Program-made: the position numbers and the translations under genes
Assembly: GCA_017621905.1 (NCBI GenBank)
Contig: JAGASC010000233.1
Location: forward strand, 1 to 13,895
Source: Roseburia sp.
GTDB lineage: Bacteria > Bacillota > Clostridia > Lachnospirales > Lachnospiraceae
DNA length: 13,895 nt
Direction: 5' to 3'
In this document: positions 1 through 6,620 of the stretch, in pieces
Numbering within the stretch: the first letter of the stretch is position 1
Layout of the letters: the number at the start of each line of letters is the position of its first letter
The notes under the pieces: generated by a model
Told to the model about the DNA's origin: nothing
Database searches by the model: none
The model's input: only the letters and a program-made list of their open reading frames with translations

Positions 1-1088
1 TGCCGGATATTGACCAGTTTTTCAATATGGACCCCAGCAACTACATTTTTGCTGTCCGAATGCGTGCGCCGCAAAGTCCATTTCCCTGCCGCGAAATTCT
101 TACGTTTTTCCGGGAATCCCTCTCCCCGGAAAACAACTGTGTAATTCTGGAAACCCAGGCGGATACTGCGATTTTCCTGTTAAATTACTCAGGGACAGAG
201 CAGCATAAAGATGAAGTACTGCATTTACTGTTGACGGATTTGTACTGGGAAAAAGGATACTGGTCCGCCATCAGCAACAGCTCCAGTTCGCCCATGGATA
301 TTCCCTCGCTTTATGAGCATTCCATATTAACCAGCAAGTTCTGGGAGCATACTCCTGTGGTATCCTATTATGAGGTGGCCGCCGAAACCAATACCGATTC
401 CACCCTGACCTATCCTTACGATATCTTAAACAAACTGTCCGCATCCCTTCATGAGAATAATTGTAAGGATGCCTCTGTACATGTGAAGGAACTGTTTCGG
501 ATCATAGACGTGTCCACCGCCTCCGGTGACAATCTGCCCGACTTTTTTGTCCGCAGTATTCTCTTTGACCTGCTGACCATCATCGCGAATGCCATGAACG
601 ACATGAATATCCGTTTTAAAGCCTTCAGTGACCTGTATTTTGAAACGCTGTATTATTGCAGAAGTTTTCCCTATGAACAGAACCGGGAGACCATTCAGAA
701 GAATATTGACCAACTGCTCTCCTTCTTTGAAGAACAGCTGGATAATAAGATTACCAATTCCTACCAGCTCGGACAGATGATGGAGGAATATTACAGCCAG
801 CCTGATTTTTCCATTACTGTGCTGGCGGATAAGTTCCAGGTGAGTGTTGCGTACATGAGTTATTTGATCAAAAAAGAGACGAATCAGACCTTTTCGGATT
901 ATCTCTGGGAACTGCGCCTGACAAAGGCAAAGGAGCTGCTGCTTACCACCAGCCAGTCTGTGGATGAGATTTCTCTGGCGGTAGGATATGCCAACACATC
1001 TTCCTTCCGGCGTAAATTCAAGCAGGTGACGGGACTGACGCCTTCCCAGTTCCGGAATGGGGAAAGTTGTGCTGCAACTGAGAAATAA
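1..1088 (+). CDS. AraC-family transcriptional regulator, C-terminal part (5' end outside window)
   Basis: The reading frame is open from the first bases of the window, and the first ATG (position 27) has no ribosome binding site before it, so this is the C-terminal part of a longer protein. Counting from that ATG, about residues 245-345 form a double helix-turn-helix AraC DNA-binding domain: the first HTH lies around 'ITVLADKFQVSVAYMSYLIKK', the second around 'SVDEISLAVGYANTSSFRRKFK', and the signature end is 'GLTPSQF'. The roughly 240 residues before it have no motif I can name. They resemble the cytoplasmic linker of large clostridial AraC regulators that carry an N-terminal extracellular sensor and membrane segments, but no membrane segment is visible here, so that architecture is inference. 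The protein is expected to control a nearby carbohydrate or transport operon upstream of the window. It is convergent with the next gene, a methyltransferase. DNA-binding family certain; sensor type and target unknown. Confidence 0.88.
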   Translation, partial: PDIDQFFNMDPSNYIFAVRMRAPQSPFPCREILTFFRESLSPENNCVILETQADTAIFLLNYSGTEQHKDEVLHLLLTDLYWEKGYWSAISNSSSSPMDIPSLYEHSILTSKFWEHTPVVSYYEVAAETNTDSTLTYPYDILNKLSASLHENNCKDASVHVKELFRIIDVSTASGDNLPDFFVRSILFDLLTIIANAMNDMNIRFKAFSDLYFETLYYCRSFPYEQNRETIQKNIDQLLSFFEEQLDNKITNSYQLGQMMEEYYSQPDFSITVLADKFQVSVAYMSYLIKKETNQTFSDYLWELRLTKAKELLLTTSQSVDEISLAVGYANTSSFRRKFKQVTGLTPSQFRNGESCAATEK

Positions 1089-1100
1089 TGGGGAAACAAT

Positions 1101-1130
1101 GAGGGGACACCGCCAATGCAGTGTTCTCTC
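1101..1130 (+). terminator. Hairpin downstream of AraC gene, possible terminator
   Basis: A 10-base stem (1101-1110 with 1121-1130) encloses a 10-base loop, starting 12 bases after the AraC stop codon. Two of the ten pairs are G-U when read as plus-strand RNA and A-C mismatches on the other strand, so it folds better in the AraC transcript. No uninterrupted U run follows directly; the nearest one (TTTTT) is at about 1154. It may be a weak terminator or a 3'-end stabiliser. Confidence 0.35.
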
Positions 1131-1212
1131 TCGTATCGCTTAAAAATTATCTCTTTTTGTAAATATTAGGATTACACACCCTTCCCCTCCAATGTCTCAA
1201 AAGCGAACTGCT

Positions 1213-1248
1213 ACATACATCCATTTCCATCAGCGAATGGATGTATGT
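1213..1248 (-). other. Perfect 13-bp inverted repeat just after the rlmD stop codon
   Basis: Bases 1213-1225 pair perfectly with 1236-1248 around a 10-base loop. The structure starts 2 bases beyond the stop codon of the minus-strand methyltransferase gene. Its stem is AT-rich and no U run follows on the minus strand, so it is not a textbook intrinsic terminator. It could protect the 3' end of the mRNA, or serve both converging transcripts, since a perfect stem folds equally well in either. Confidence 0.45.
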
Positions 1249-1250
1249 CT

Positions 1251-2717
1251 TTAATATGCCGAAGCAGCACTTCTTCCTTGCAACAGGACCGCACTTTCGA
1301 CATGTGTTGAGTGGCAAAATTGGTCGCATGCTCTCACTCTTTTCAACTCATACCCGCCATCACACAAAATCCGCAAATCCCGCGCCAAGGTCGCCGAATC
1401 ACAACTCACATACACAATCCGCTTCGGCTGCATCTTAAGCATGGTATCCAAACACTTCTCATCGCAACCCTTTCTAGGCGGATCTACCACGATAACGTCC
1501 GGGTGAAGCATACCATCCTCTCCACCGTTATCTGCCCGCTCTTTCCTGCTCTCCCGCTCATAAAATTCCGGCAGAACCTCCTCGGCCTTTCCCACAAAAA
1601 ATTCCGCATTCGTAATTCCATTCAATTTCGCATTATTTTTCGCATCTTCAATAGCCTGCGGCACAATCTCTACCCCGAAGACCTTCCCGGCCTTCTGCGC
1701 CAGAAACAGTGAAATCGTCCCGATTCCGCAATACAAATCCCACACCGTCTCCTCACCGGTCAGCCCTGCATAATCCAAAGCCAGACTATACAACTTTTCC
1801 GTCTGAACAGGATTGACCTGATAAAAAGACTGCGGCGAAATCCGGTATGCAATCGCCGTATCCGTACCAGAAAATTTATCATCCTCACACTTCCACAAAT
1901 GAATATAATCCGTAATATAACTCTGCCCCCAGATGCACTCCGTCTCGTCACCCAGAATTACATTCGTATTTTTTAGATTCCTATTTACAGAAATACTTGT
2001 CACGCCCTTCAGTTTACATAATTTTTCAATCAACTTTTCCTGATGCGGCAACTTCTTCCCGTTGATGACCAGACAAACCATAACCTCTTTGGTAGTAAAC
2101 CCATATCGAATCAACACATGACGCACCAACCCCTTCCCGGTGGTCTCATCATAGGACTCCACCCCGTTCTCCTCCATGTAGGAAAGTACCAGCCCCAAAA
2201 TTTCCTGATTTTCAGGCACCCCAAGCTTACAGTCCGTAACCGGGATAATCGTATGGGTCCGGGCCGCATAAAAACCAACACAGAGTTTCCCGTCCTTATC
2301 CCGCCCCACCGGGAATTGGGCCTTGTTCCGGTAACGGTAGGGTACGTCCATCCCCACGATTGGCTCCATAATACGATCCACAAAATCTGCATCAAAGCCA
2401 CCTATCCGAATCAGGTTCCCCCGTACCTTGTTCTGCTTGAATTCCAGCTGTTTTCCATAATCCATGGCCTGAATCTGGCAGCCGCCACAGCGCCTGTGCA
2501 GCTCGCACTCCGGCTCCACGCGATATTCCGAGGGTGCGACAATTTCCTCCACTCTGGCGTAACCGTAATTTTTCTTCATCTTTGTGACACGGGCCCGAAT
2601 GACATCCCCTATGACAGCATCTTTTACAAAAAAGGTCATTCCCTCATATTTTCCGATACCCTCACCGTCAATTCCCATGTCCTCTATTGTCAAATCAATA
2701 ATATCATTTTTCTGCAT
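1251..2717 (-). CDS. rlmD: 23S rRNA (uracil-C5)-methyltransferase, RlmD/RlmCD type
   Basis: SAM-dependent methyltransferase that makes 5-methyluridine in 23S rRNA. Residues about 1-60 form a TRAM RNA-binding domain. Four cysteines for a 4Fe-4S cluster are in place: C71, C77, C80 (spacing C-x5-C-x2-C) and C163. The Rossmann methyltransferase core has the SAM-binding motif 'DLYCGIGTISLF' (327-338), 'DPPRKGC' (412-418), the catalytic cysteine C439 in 'YVSCDSATLARDL', and the general-base glutamate E474 in 'HVES'. At 488 residues it is slightly longer than usual (about 430-470), partly from a charged insertion near 385-405 and a short C-terminal tail. The start is supported by GAGAGG upstream of the ATG. 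It is the last gene of a minus-strand run after the YhaM-type gene, 89 bases away. Known relatives: E. coli RlmD modifies U1939, and B. subtilis RlmCD modifies both U747 and U1939; sequence alone does not tell which applies. Confidence 0.93.
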   Translation of the reverse strand: MQKNDIIDLTIEDMGIDGEGIGKYEGMTFFVKDAVIGDVIRARVTKMKKNYGYARVEEIVAPSEYRVEPECELHRRCGGCQIQAMDYGKQLEFKQNKVRGNLIRIGGFDADFVDRIMEPIVGMDVPYRYRNKAQFPVGRDKDGKLCVGFYAARTHTIIPVTDCKLGVPENQEILGLVLSYMEENGVESYDETTGKGLVRHVLIRYGFTTKEVMVCLVINGKKLPHQEKLIEKLCKLKGVTSISVNRNLKNTNVILGDETECIWGQSYITDYIHLWKCEDDKFSGTDTAIAYRISPQSFYQVNPVQTEKLYSLALDYAGLTGEETVWDLYCGIGTISLFLAQKAGKVFGVEIVPQAIEDAKNNAKLNGITNAEFFVGKAEEVLPEFYERESRKERADNGGEDGMLHPDVIVVDPPRKGCDEKCLDTMLKMQPKRIVYVSCDSATLARDLRILCDGGYELKRVRACDQFCHSTHVESAVLLQGRSAASAY

Positions 2718-2761
2718 AAACTATCCTCTCGAACAACGCAAATAAATTTATCTTCTATAAG

Positions 2762-2796
2762 ATAAGCAGCCCAGGATTTCCCTGCAAGCTGCTTAT
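2762..2796 (-). terminator. Hairpin between yhaM and rlmD, possible terminator or attenuator
   Basis: A perfect 9-bp outer stem (2762-2770 with 2788-2796) continues into a 4-bp inner stem (2772-2775 with 2781-2784) across a small asymmetric bulge, with a 5-base loop. It lies 10 bases after the YhaM stop codon and about 45 bases before the rlmD start. On the minus strand only a weak U-rich stretch (CTTATCTTATAG) follows, so termination would be partial at best. It may set the ratio of rlmD to yhaM transcript, or process the 3' end. Confidence 0.4.
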
Positions 2797-2806
2797 TTCC
2801 CACTCT

Positions 2807-3757
2807 TTATTCTCTTCCTGATCTGCGAATATTACTCTCCAACAGCCGGTTATATCCCTGCCACTCCAGATTATTTTCCGGCACGTTTGCAAAAATCTCC
2901 CGGATACTCTCCATCTTCGCATCCACGTTATCCGCAAAAGTAAGCGCCAACGCCTCCGCCAACGCCGGTTTTTTCGGAGAACCATACTCCAACTCGCCGT
3001 GATGCGCCAGAATACAGTGCTTTAACTCATTAGCAAGTCCCTTCGGGAAGCCCGGAATCGTCCGGATCCGCTCTCCCACCATCTCTGTTCCAATAATAAT
3101 ATGCCCCAACAACTGCCCCGCATCCGTATAATCATTCTCCGGAAAAGTGGAAAGTTCCTCCAGCTTTCCGATGTCGTGACAAATTCCGGCCGTCACCAGC
3201 AAATCCCGGTTCAAAATCGGATAAACTGACGCGAAATAGCTGCAATGCTTTGCCACGGACAACGTATGCTCCAGCAAACCACCTACAAATCCATGGTGTA
3301 CCGATTTCGCTGCCGAATGGAATTTGAACCTTTTTGCAAAATCCTTATCATCCACAAAGAAACTCTCCAGAAGTCTGCGCAGATGCGGCTGATTCACGGA
3401 ACCGATCAGCTTTGTCAGCTCCGCGTACATTTCCTCCACATCCCGGCTACTCACCGGCAGATAATCCTTCGGGTCATACTCGCCCTCACTTACCTTACGG
3501 ACCCGCTTTACATTCATCTGCAGATTTCCCTGAAAGCTTGTGATATCTCCCATCACTGCTATGTAATCCAGCCCGTCAAAATCATCAATCCCTACAGAAC
3601 CGGGGTCCCAGATTTTCGCATCCAGGGTTCCGGTCTTATCCTGAAGCACAAGATTGTCATAAGGCTTTCCTGCCTTTGTCATTGCTGTCTGCTTTGACTT
3701 GCACAAATAAATTTCATTGATTCTTTCACCTTCACGAAGGCTCTCGATATACCTCAT
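2807..3757 (-). CDS. yhaM: 3'-5' exoribonuclease of the YhaM family (OB-fold plus HD domain)
   Basis: The protein has 316 residues, the normal length for YhaM (about 314). Residues about 10-90 form an OB-fold nucleic-acid-binding domain ('NLVLQDKTGTLDAKIWD', then 'GNLQMNVKRVRKV'). The HD phosphohydrolase domain follows with metal ligands H164 ('GGLLEHTLSVAKHC'), the HD pair H194-D195 in 'AGICHDIGKLEEL', H252-H253 in 'ILAHHGELEYGSP' and D276 in 'FADNVDAK'. In B. subtilis and S. aureus YhaM is a Mn-dependent 3'-5' exoribonuclease that trims RNA ends and can also attack single-stranded DNA; the same role is inferred here. The start has AGAGG a few bases upstream. It lies between the HtrA-like gene upstream and rlmD downstream, all on the minus strand. 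No convincing own promoter is visible, so read-through from the HtrA-like gene is possible. Confidence 0.92.
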   Translation of the reverse strand: MRYIESLREGERINEIYLCKSKQTAMTKAGKPYDNLVLQDKTGTLDAKIWDPGSVGIDDFDGLDYIAVMGDITSFQGNLQMNVKRVRKVSEGEYDPKDYLPVSSRDVEEMYAELTKLIGSVNQPHLRRLLESFFVDDKDFAKRFKFHSAAKSVHHGFVGGLLEHTLSVAKHCSYFASVYPILNRDLLVTAGICHDIGKLEELSTFPENDYTDAGQLLGHIIIGTEMVGERIRTIPGFPKGLANELKHCILAHHGELEYGSPKKPALAEALALTFADNVDAKMESIREIFANVPENNLEWQGYNRLLESNIRRSGRE

Positions 3758-3770
3758 TTTTTACCTCTTT

Positions 3771-3842
3771 CTATAATATGGCGCCACTCTTCTGCCGCAA
3801 ATCCGATTGCAGATTTCACGAAAAGGTTCCTATAATATGGCG
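3771..3842. repeat. 13-bp direct repeat flanking the leader of the yhaM gene
   Basis: The 13-mer CTATAATATGGCG occurs at 3771-3783 and again at 3830-3842, a pitch of 59 bases. Read on the minus strand it is CGCCATATTATAG. The first copy sits directly before the yhaM ribosome binding site; the second overlaps one arm of the hairpin after the HtrA-like gene. It contains a TATTAT/TATAAT hexamer, but no good -35 box lies at the right distance on either strand for transcription of yhaM. Significance unknown. Confidence 0.5.
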
Positions 3843-3860
3843 GTGTCATCCGACACCGCC
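3839..3860 (-). terminator. GC-rich hairpin after the HtrA-like gene
   Basis: A perfect 9-bp GC-rich stem (3839-3847 with 3852-3860) with a 4-base loop begins 12 bases after the stop codon of the HtrA-like gene. On the minus strand the sequence after it is ATATTATAGG, not a U run, so it is either a weak terminator or an RNA-stabilising stem in a transcript that continues into yhaM. Confidence 0.45.
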
Positions 3861-3872
3861 CTTCTAACATTT

Positions 3873-5282
3873 TCAGCGCAAAACACTGACCTTCGCCGTG
3901 CAGGTAATCTCTGTGTAACCCTCTGCACCCTGGCGCTGTACCGAAATTTTTACCTGTTTCCCCGGCTCTAAGGAAAGCAGCTTACTTTCATAATGGTCCA
4001 CGGTCATAATCGTTTCTCCATCCATCATGGTAATGACATCTCCGCTCTGAAGCCCTGCTGCCATGGCCGGCGAATCCACCTTTACCTCTTTAATATATGC
4101 CCCTTTCGGAATATCATATTCTTTGGCAATATCGTTGGTAACCGTCGTGAGTTCCAGTCCGATATACGGAATATCCTGTCCATTGGACAGCTTTTCAATC
4201 ATGGCTTTCAGCTCAGAAATTGAAAGCGCCGTCAGTGTATTCCGGTCCCCCTTGCTACTGTAATCCTGCATGACCAAGCCCATCACTTCGCCTTTTACAT
4301 TAATCAGCGCACCGCTGCCGTTACTGCTGCCCACGATATCCGTGGTGAACACGGTGTAATTGTTGTCCATCGTAGAAATCGTGTTGGTGGTAGATGTAAC
4401 GTTTCCGGTCAAAATAGAATAATTTGTCCCAAGCGGACTTCCCACCGCAATCACGAGCGTTCCCTGAATCGTTCCCAGAGAATTACCCAAAGTTGCTACC
4501 GAAATCGCCCCTAAAGTTTCCTCGTCCACATTTTCAATGGGAATACTGAGCACCGTAATACCTGTATTTCCATCATACTTTTTCATGGAAGCCTCTAAAG
4601 ACACTTCATTAATAAATGTAACATAAATATGTTGTGCATCCGAAATAGCCTTCCGCTCCGTCAAAATCAGAAGTTCCTGCCCGTTATTTGCAATAATGAT
4701 TCCGGATGACTGCCCCTTGCTCTCATAAGGGTTGTTGAACCAGTCCGTATCACTTTTTACACCGGTAACTGTTACCACAAATTTATTTGCCTCCCGGCCG
4801 ATTGCATACATCTTATTCTGCAAATGTTGAAAATCTGCAATCTCCAACTCCCGTGGTTCCTGATTTTCACCTTCCGGCGTCACTCCATCCACCGGTAAAT
4901 TCTGGCCTTCCTGCGTGATTCCATCCGTGGGATTTTGGCCTTCCGGTGCAGTTCCATCCAGGGGAGGTTTCTGGCCCTCGGCATTCTCTGGCGATTCCGT
5001 CGATTCCGTCTCCATATTTTCAGCTGTCTCTGTTGTTTCTGTATCCTCAAACAATTCTTCACTGTCCTTTGGAATTGTATACACCGGCTCTTGCTCCGGA
5101 TACAGCATTTCCGCAAACTTCGGCTGAAAAAATGCGAAAACAAAGCTGGCTACCAGTCCAAATATCACCGCCAGCCCAACAACATATCCGGTATGTAACA
5201 GGAGCTTCTTTTTATTGACAGGTTTTTCTTTTCTCTTCTCATTAATAAAAGAAAAACTGCCGTTCTTATTTTCTTCCTGCAT
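3873..5282 (-). CDS. HtrA/DegP-like membrane-anchored PDZ protein, probably catalytically dead
   Basis: The frame is open to an ATG at 5348, but I chose the ATG at 5282 (469 residues): GGAGAAGGGG lies at ideal spacing before it, and the likely transcription start (about 5347) falls on the upstream ATG. Layout: short cytoplasmic Lys-rich N-terminus, one membrane segment (about 27-52), an acidic Glu/Thr/Pro-rich linker with repeats (about 53-145), a trypsin-like domain (about 150-360) and a PDZ domain (about 373-450, 'SPAMAAGLQSGDVITMMDG'). The HtrA fold is clear ('VIAVGSPLGTNYSILTGNV', 'TTDIVGS', 'GALINVKGEVMGL'), but the active site is not. Where relatives have TNNHVV this protein has TERKAI (His to Lys211); the catalytic Asp of DxxTDLAVL is Gly241 in 'DGNTGITVL'; and GNSGGPLIN reads 'NGSGALIN', one residue shorter. 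It is probably a substrate-binding pseudoprotease or scaffold at the cell envelope. It has its own promoter and heads the minus-strand run with yhaM and rlmD. Confidence 0.87.
   Translation of the reverse strand: MQEENKNGSFSFINEKRKEKPVNKKKLLLHTGYVVGLAVIFGLVASFVFAFFQPKFAEMLYPEQEPVYTIPKDSEELFEDTETTETAENMETESTESPENAEGQKPPLDGTAPEGQNPTDGITQEGQNLPVDGVTPEGENQEPRELEIADFQHLQNKMYAIGREANKFVVTVTGVKSDTDWFNNPYESKGQSSGIIIANNGQELLILTERKAISDAQHIYVTFINEVSLEASMKKYDGNTGITVLSIPIENVDEETLGAISVATLGNSLGTIQGTLVIAVGSPLGTNYSILTGNVTSTTNTISTMDNNYTVFTTDIVGSSNGSGALINVKGEVMGLVMQDYSSKGDRNTLTALSISELKAMIEKLSNGQDIPYIGLELTTVTNDIAKEYDIPKGAYIKEVKVDSPAMAAGLQSGDVITMMDGETIMTVDHYESKLLSLEPGKQVKISVQRQGAEGYTEITCTAKVSVLR
4867..4983 (-). 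repeat. 33-36 bp imperfect tandem repeats encoding the HtrA-like linker
   Basis: Inside the HtrA-like gene about three degenerate units of 33-36 bp recur in frame. They encode repeated 11-12 residue blocks of the form DGxTxEGQN-P/LP: 'DGTAPEGQNPT', 'DGITQEGQNLPV' and 'DGVTPEGENQ'. They lie in the extracytoplasmic linker between the membrane segment and the protease-like domain. The units are diverged, so this is an old duplication, but such tracts can vary in copy number between strains. Confidence 0.7.
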
Positions 5283-5353
5283 GGTGTTCCCCTTCTCCCT
5301 GTGCACCTCATATCCCTCGCTATGCACAACTTCCCAAAACCGTACCAATTTAT

Positions 5354-5382
5354 ATTATAAAATGAAACAGATACGCTTGCAA
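5354..5382 (-). promoter_or_regulatory. Sigma-A promoter of the HtrA-like gene
   Basis: On the minus strand TTGCAA (5382-5377) and TATAAT (5359-5354) are separated by exactly 17 bases. Transcription would start near 5347, giving a leader of about 65 bases to the ATG at 5282. It lies just downstream of the terminator that closes the preceding operon, so the HtrA-like gene is an independent unit. Confidence 0.75.
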
Positions 5383-5425
5383 TAGTTATTCTTGAAATCT
5401 TTTTCCAATCTTTTACTTCAATCGC

Positions 5426-5463
5426 AAAAAAGGGAATCCGAGTTTCGCTCAGATCCCCTTTTT
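5426..5463 (-). terminator. Rho-independent terminator of the oxidoreductase/ThuA operon
   Basis: An 11-bp stem (5432-5442 with 5448-5458) with a 5-base loop is followed on the minus strand by six Us (5431-5426) and preceded by five As. Two pairs are G-U in minus-strand RNA but A-C mismatches in plus-strand RNA, so the element is built for the minus strand. It starts 20 bases after the stop codon of the last operon gene. Confidence 0.88.
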
Positions 5464-5483
5464 CCCTTAAATAACTCATATCT

Positions 5484-6590
5484 CTATTCTATGATACCGC
5501 ATATCCCGGCCCGCTGCATAGCCGGAGTTGTCTCGAAGCGTGATTCGATGGAAATCAACTTCTTTTCCTTTCCACTTTCTGCAAATCCCTCCATGATTTC
5601 CAGCACATGATAAGTCATGTCTGCGTTTGCCCTGGCCTTGCGGCCGGTGCGAAAGGCTTTTGCCATATCCGCAAGCCCCAGCGCTCTGCTGTTTTCTTTA
5701 TAGTCAAAGACCAGCGGTATCTCCTGTATCGATCCATGCTCCGGTCGAAACAGCCTGACCGGTCCGCCGAACCCATTTGGATCCGGAACAAAAAGCGTAC
5801 CTTCTGTTCCGTAAATTTCCAGACGGGCCTGTTGGTCATAGTGTACATCAAACGTTGTAAACAATGTGCCGATGGCTCCGCTTTCAAACTGCATGGTTCC
5901 AACATAATGTGTAGGCACATCCACATTAATTATTTCATTAAAATGTTCCTTACTTGTGATCACACGCTGTGGATAATTCGTTCCGGTCATGGCAAAAACA
6001 TCACTCACATTCCCCAGAAGATTTACCAGCGCCGTCAGATAATAGGGTCCCATATCGAACATCGGACCACCGCCGTATGTATAGTAAAATTCCGGATCCG
6101 GATGCCATGATTCATGTCCATGACAAATCATAAAACCGGCAGCCCCCAGCGGTTTTCCGATATAGCCGTCTTCGATCAGCTTGCGGCAGGTCTGAATTCC
6201 TGCACCTAAAAAAGTATCCGGCGCACCGCCGAGCATAAGCCCCCGCGCCCTGCTAAGCGCCATCAGTTCCTTTCCCTCTTTTAAGGATGCCGCCAGCGGT
6301 TTCTCAGAATATACGTGTTTTCCAGCCTTTAAGGCCTCTAATGTGACCTTGTAATGTTCATAGGGGCGTGTCAGATTGAGGACGATATCTACCTCCGGAT
6401 CATTAAAAAGCTCATACATATCTTCATAAAGCTTCGGAATCTGATATTTTTCTACTGCCTTCTCAGCACGCTCGCGAATCAGATCACATACACCGATAAT
6501 TTCAATCTCCTTGAAGGTGTTCGTAATATTTTCCAGATAAATGCCACTGATAGCTCCAATTCCAACTATTCCTATTTTAACTGTATCCAT
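5484..6590 (-). CDS. Gfo/Idh/MocA-family NAD(P)-dependent oxidoreductase (operon gene 3)
   Basis: A 368-residue sugar-type dehydrogenase of usual family length. The N-terminal Rossmann domain shows the dinucleotide-binding loop 'GIVGIGAISG' (7-16) and the conserved 'EKP' motif at 96-98, with K97 as expected catalytic lysine. The C-terminal alpha/beta domain contains 'GGGPMFDMGPYYL' (173-185). There the usual DxGxH reads D179-x-G-x-Y183, so a tyrosine takes the place of the common catalytic histidine; a tyrosine is also the proposed acid/base in glucose-fructose oxidoreductase. Members of this family oxidise or reduce hydroxyl groups of sugars, inositols and glycosides; the substrate cannot be told from sequence. 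It follows the ThuA-like gene by 30 bases, with AAAGGA before the ATG, and is last in the operon before a strong terminator. Only moderately similar to the first oxidoreductase of the operon, so not a recent duplicate. Confidence 0.9.
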   Translation of the reverse strand: MDTVKIGIVGIGAISGIYLENITNTFKEIEIIGVCDLIRERAEKAVEKYQIPKLYEDMYELFNDPEVDIVLNLTRPYEHYKVTLEALKAGKHVYSEKPLAASLKEGKELMALSRARGLMLGGAPDTFLGAGIQTCRKLIEDGYIGKPLGAAGFMICHGHESWHPDPEFYYTYGGGPMFDMGPYYLTALVNLLGNVSDVFAMTGTNYPQRVITSKEHFNEIINVDVPTHYVGTMQFESGAIGTLFTTFDVHYDQQARLEIYGTEGTLFVPDPNGFGGPVRLFRPEHGSIQEIPLVFDYKENSRALGLADMAKAFRTGRKARANADMTYHVLEIMEGFAESGKEKKLISIESRFETTPAMQRAGICGIIE

Positions 6591-6620
6591 GTTATCTATT
6601 TCCTTTCGACTTATTATAGA

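Noticed and set aside
2043..2765. 240-codon plus-strand open frame opposite rlmD
   Set aside because: It lies antisense to a gene with full catalytic motifs, its translation shows no recognisable domain, and it has no convincing ribosome binding site.
3773..3800. Possible yhaM promoter on the minus strand (TTGCGG, 16 bases, TATTAT)
   Set aside because: The implied transcription start (about 3766) would cut into the ribosome binding site of yhaM, and the -35 match is poor.
5607..6110. 167-codon plus-strand open frame opposite the second oxidoreductase gene
   Set aside because: Antisense shadow without domain, promoter or ribosome binding site.
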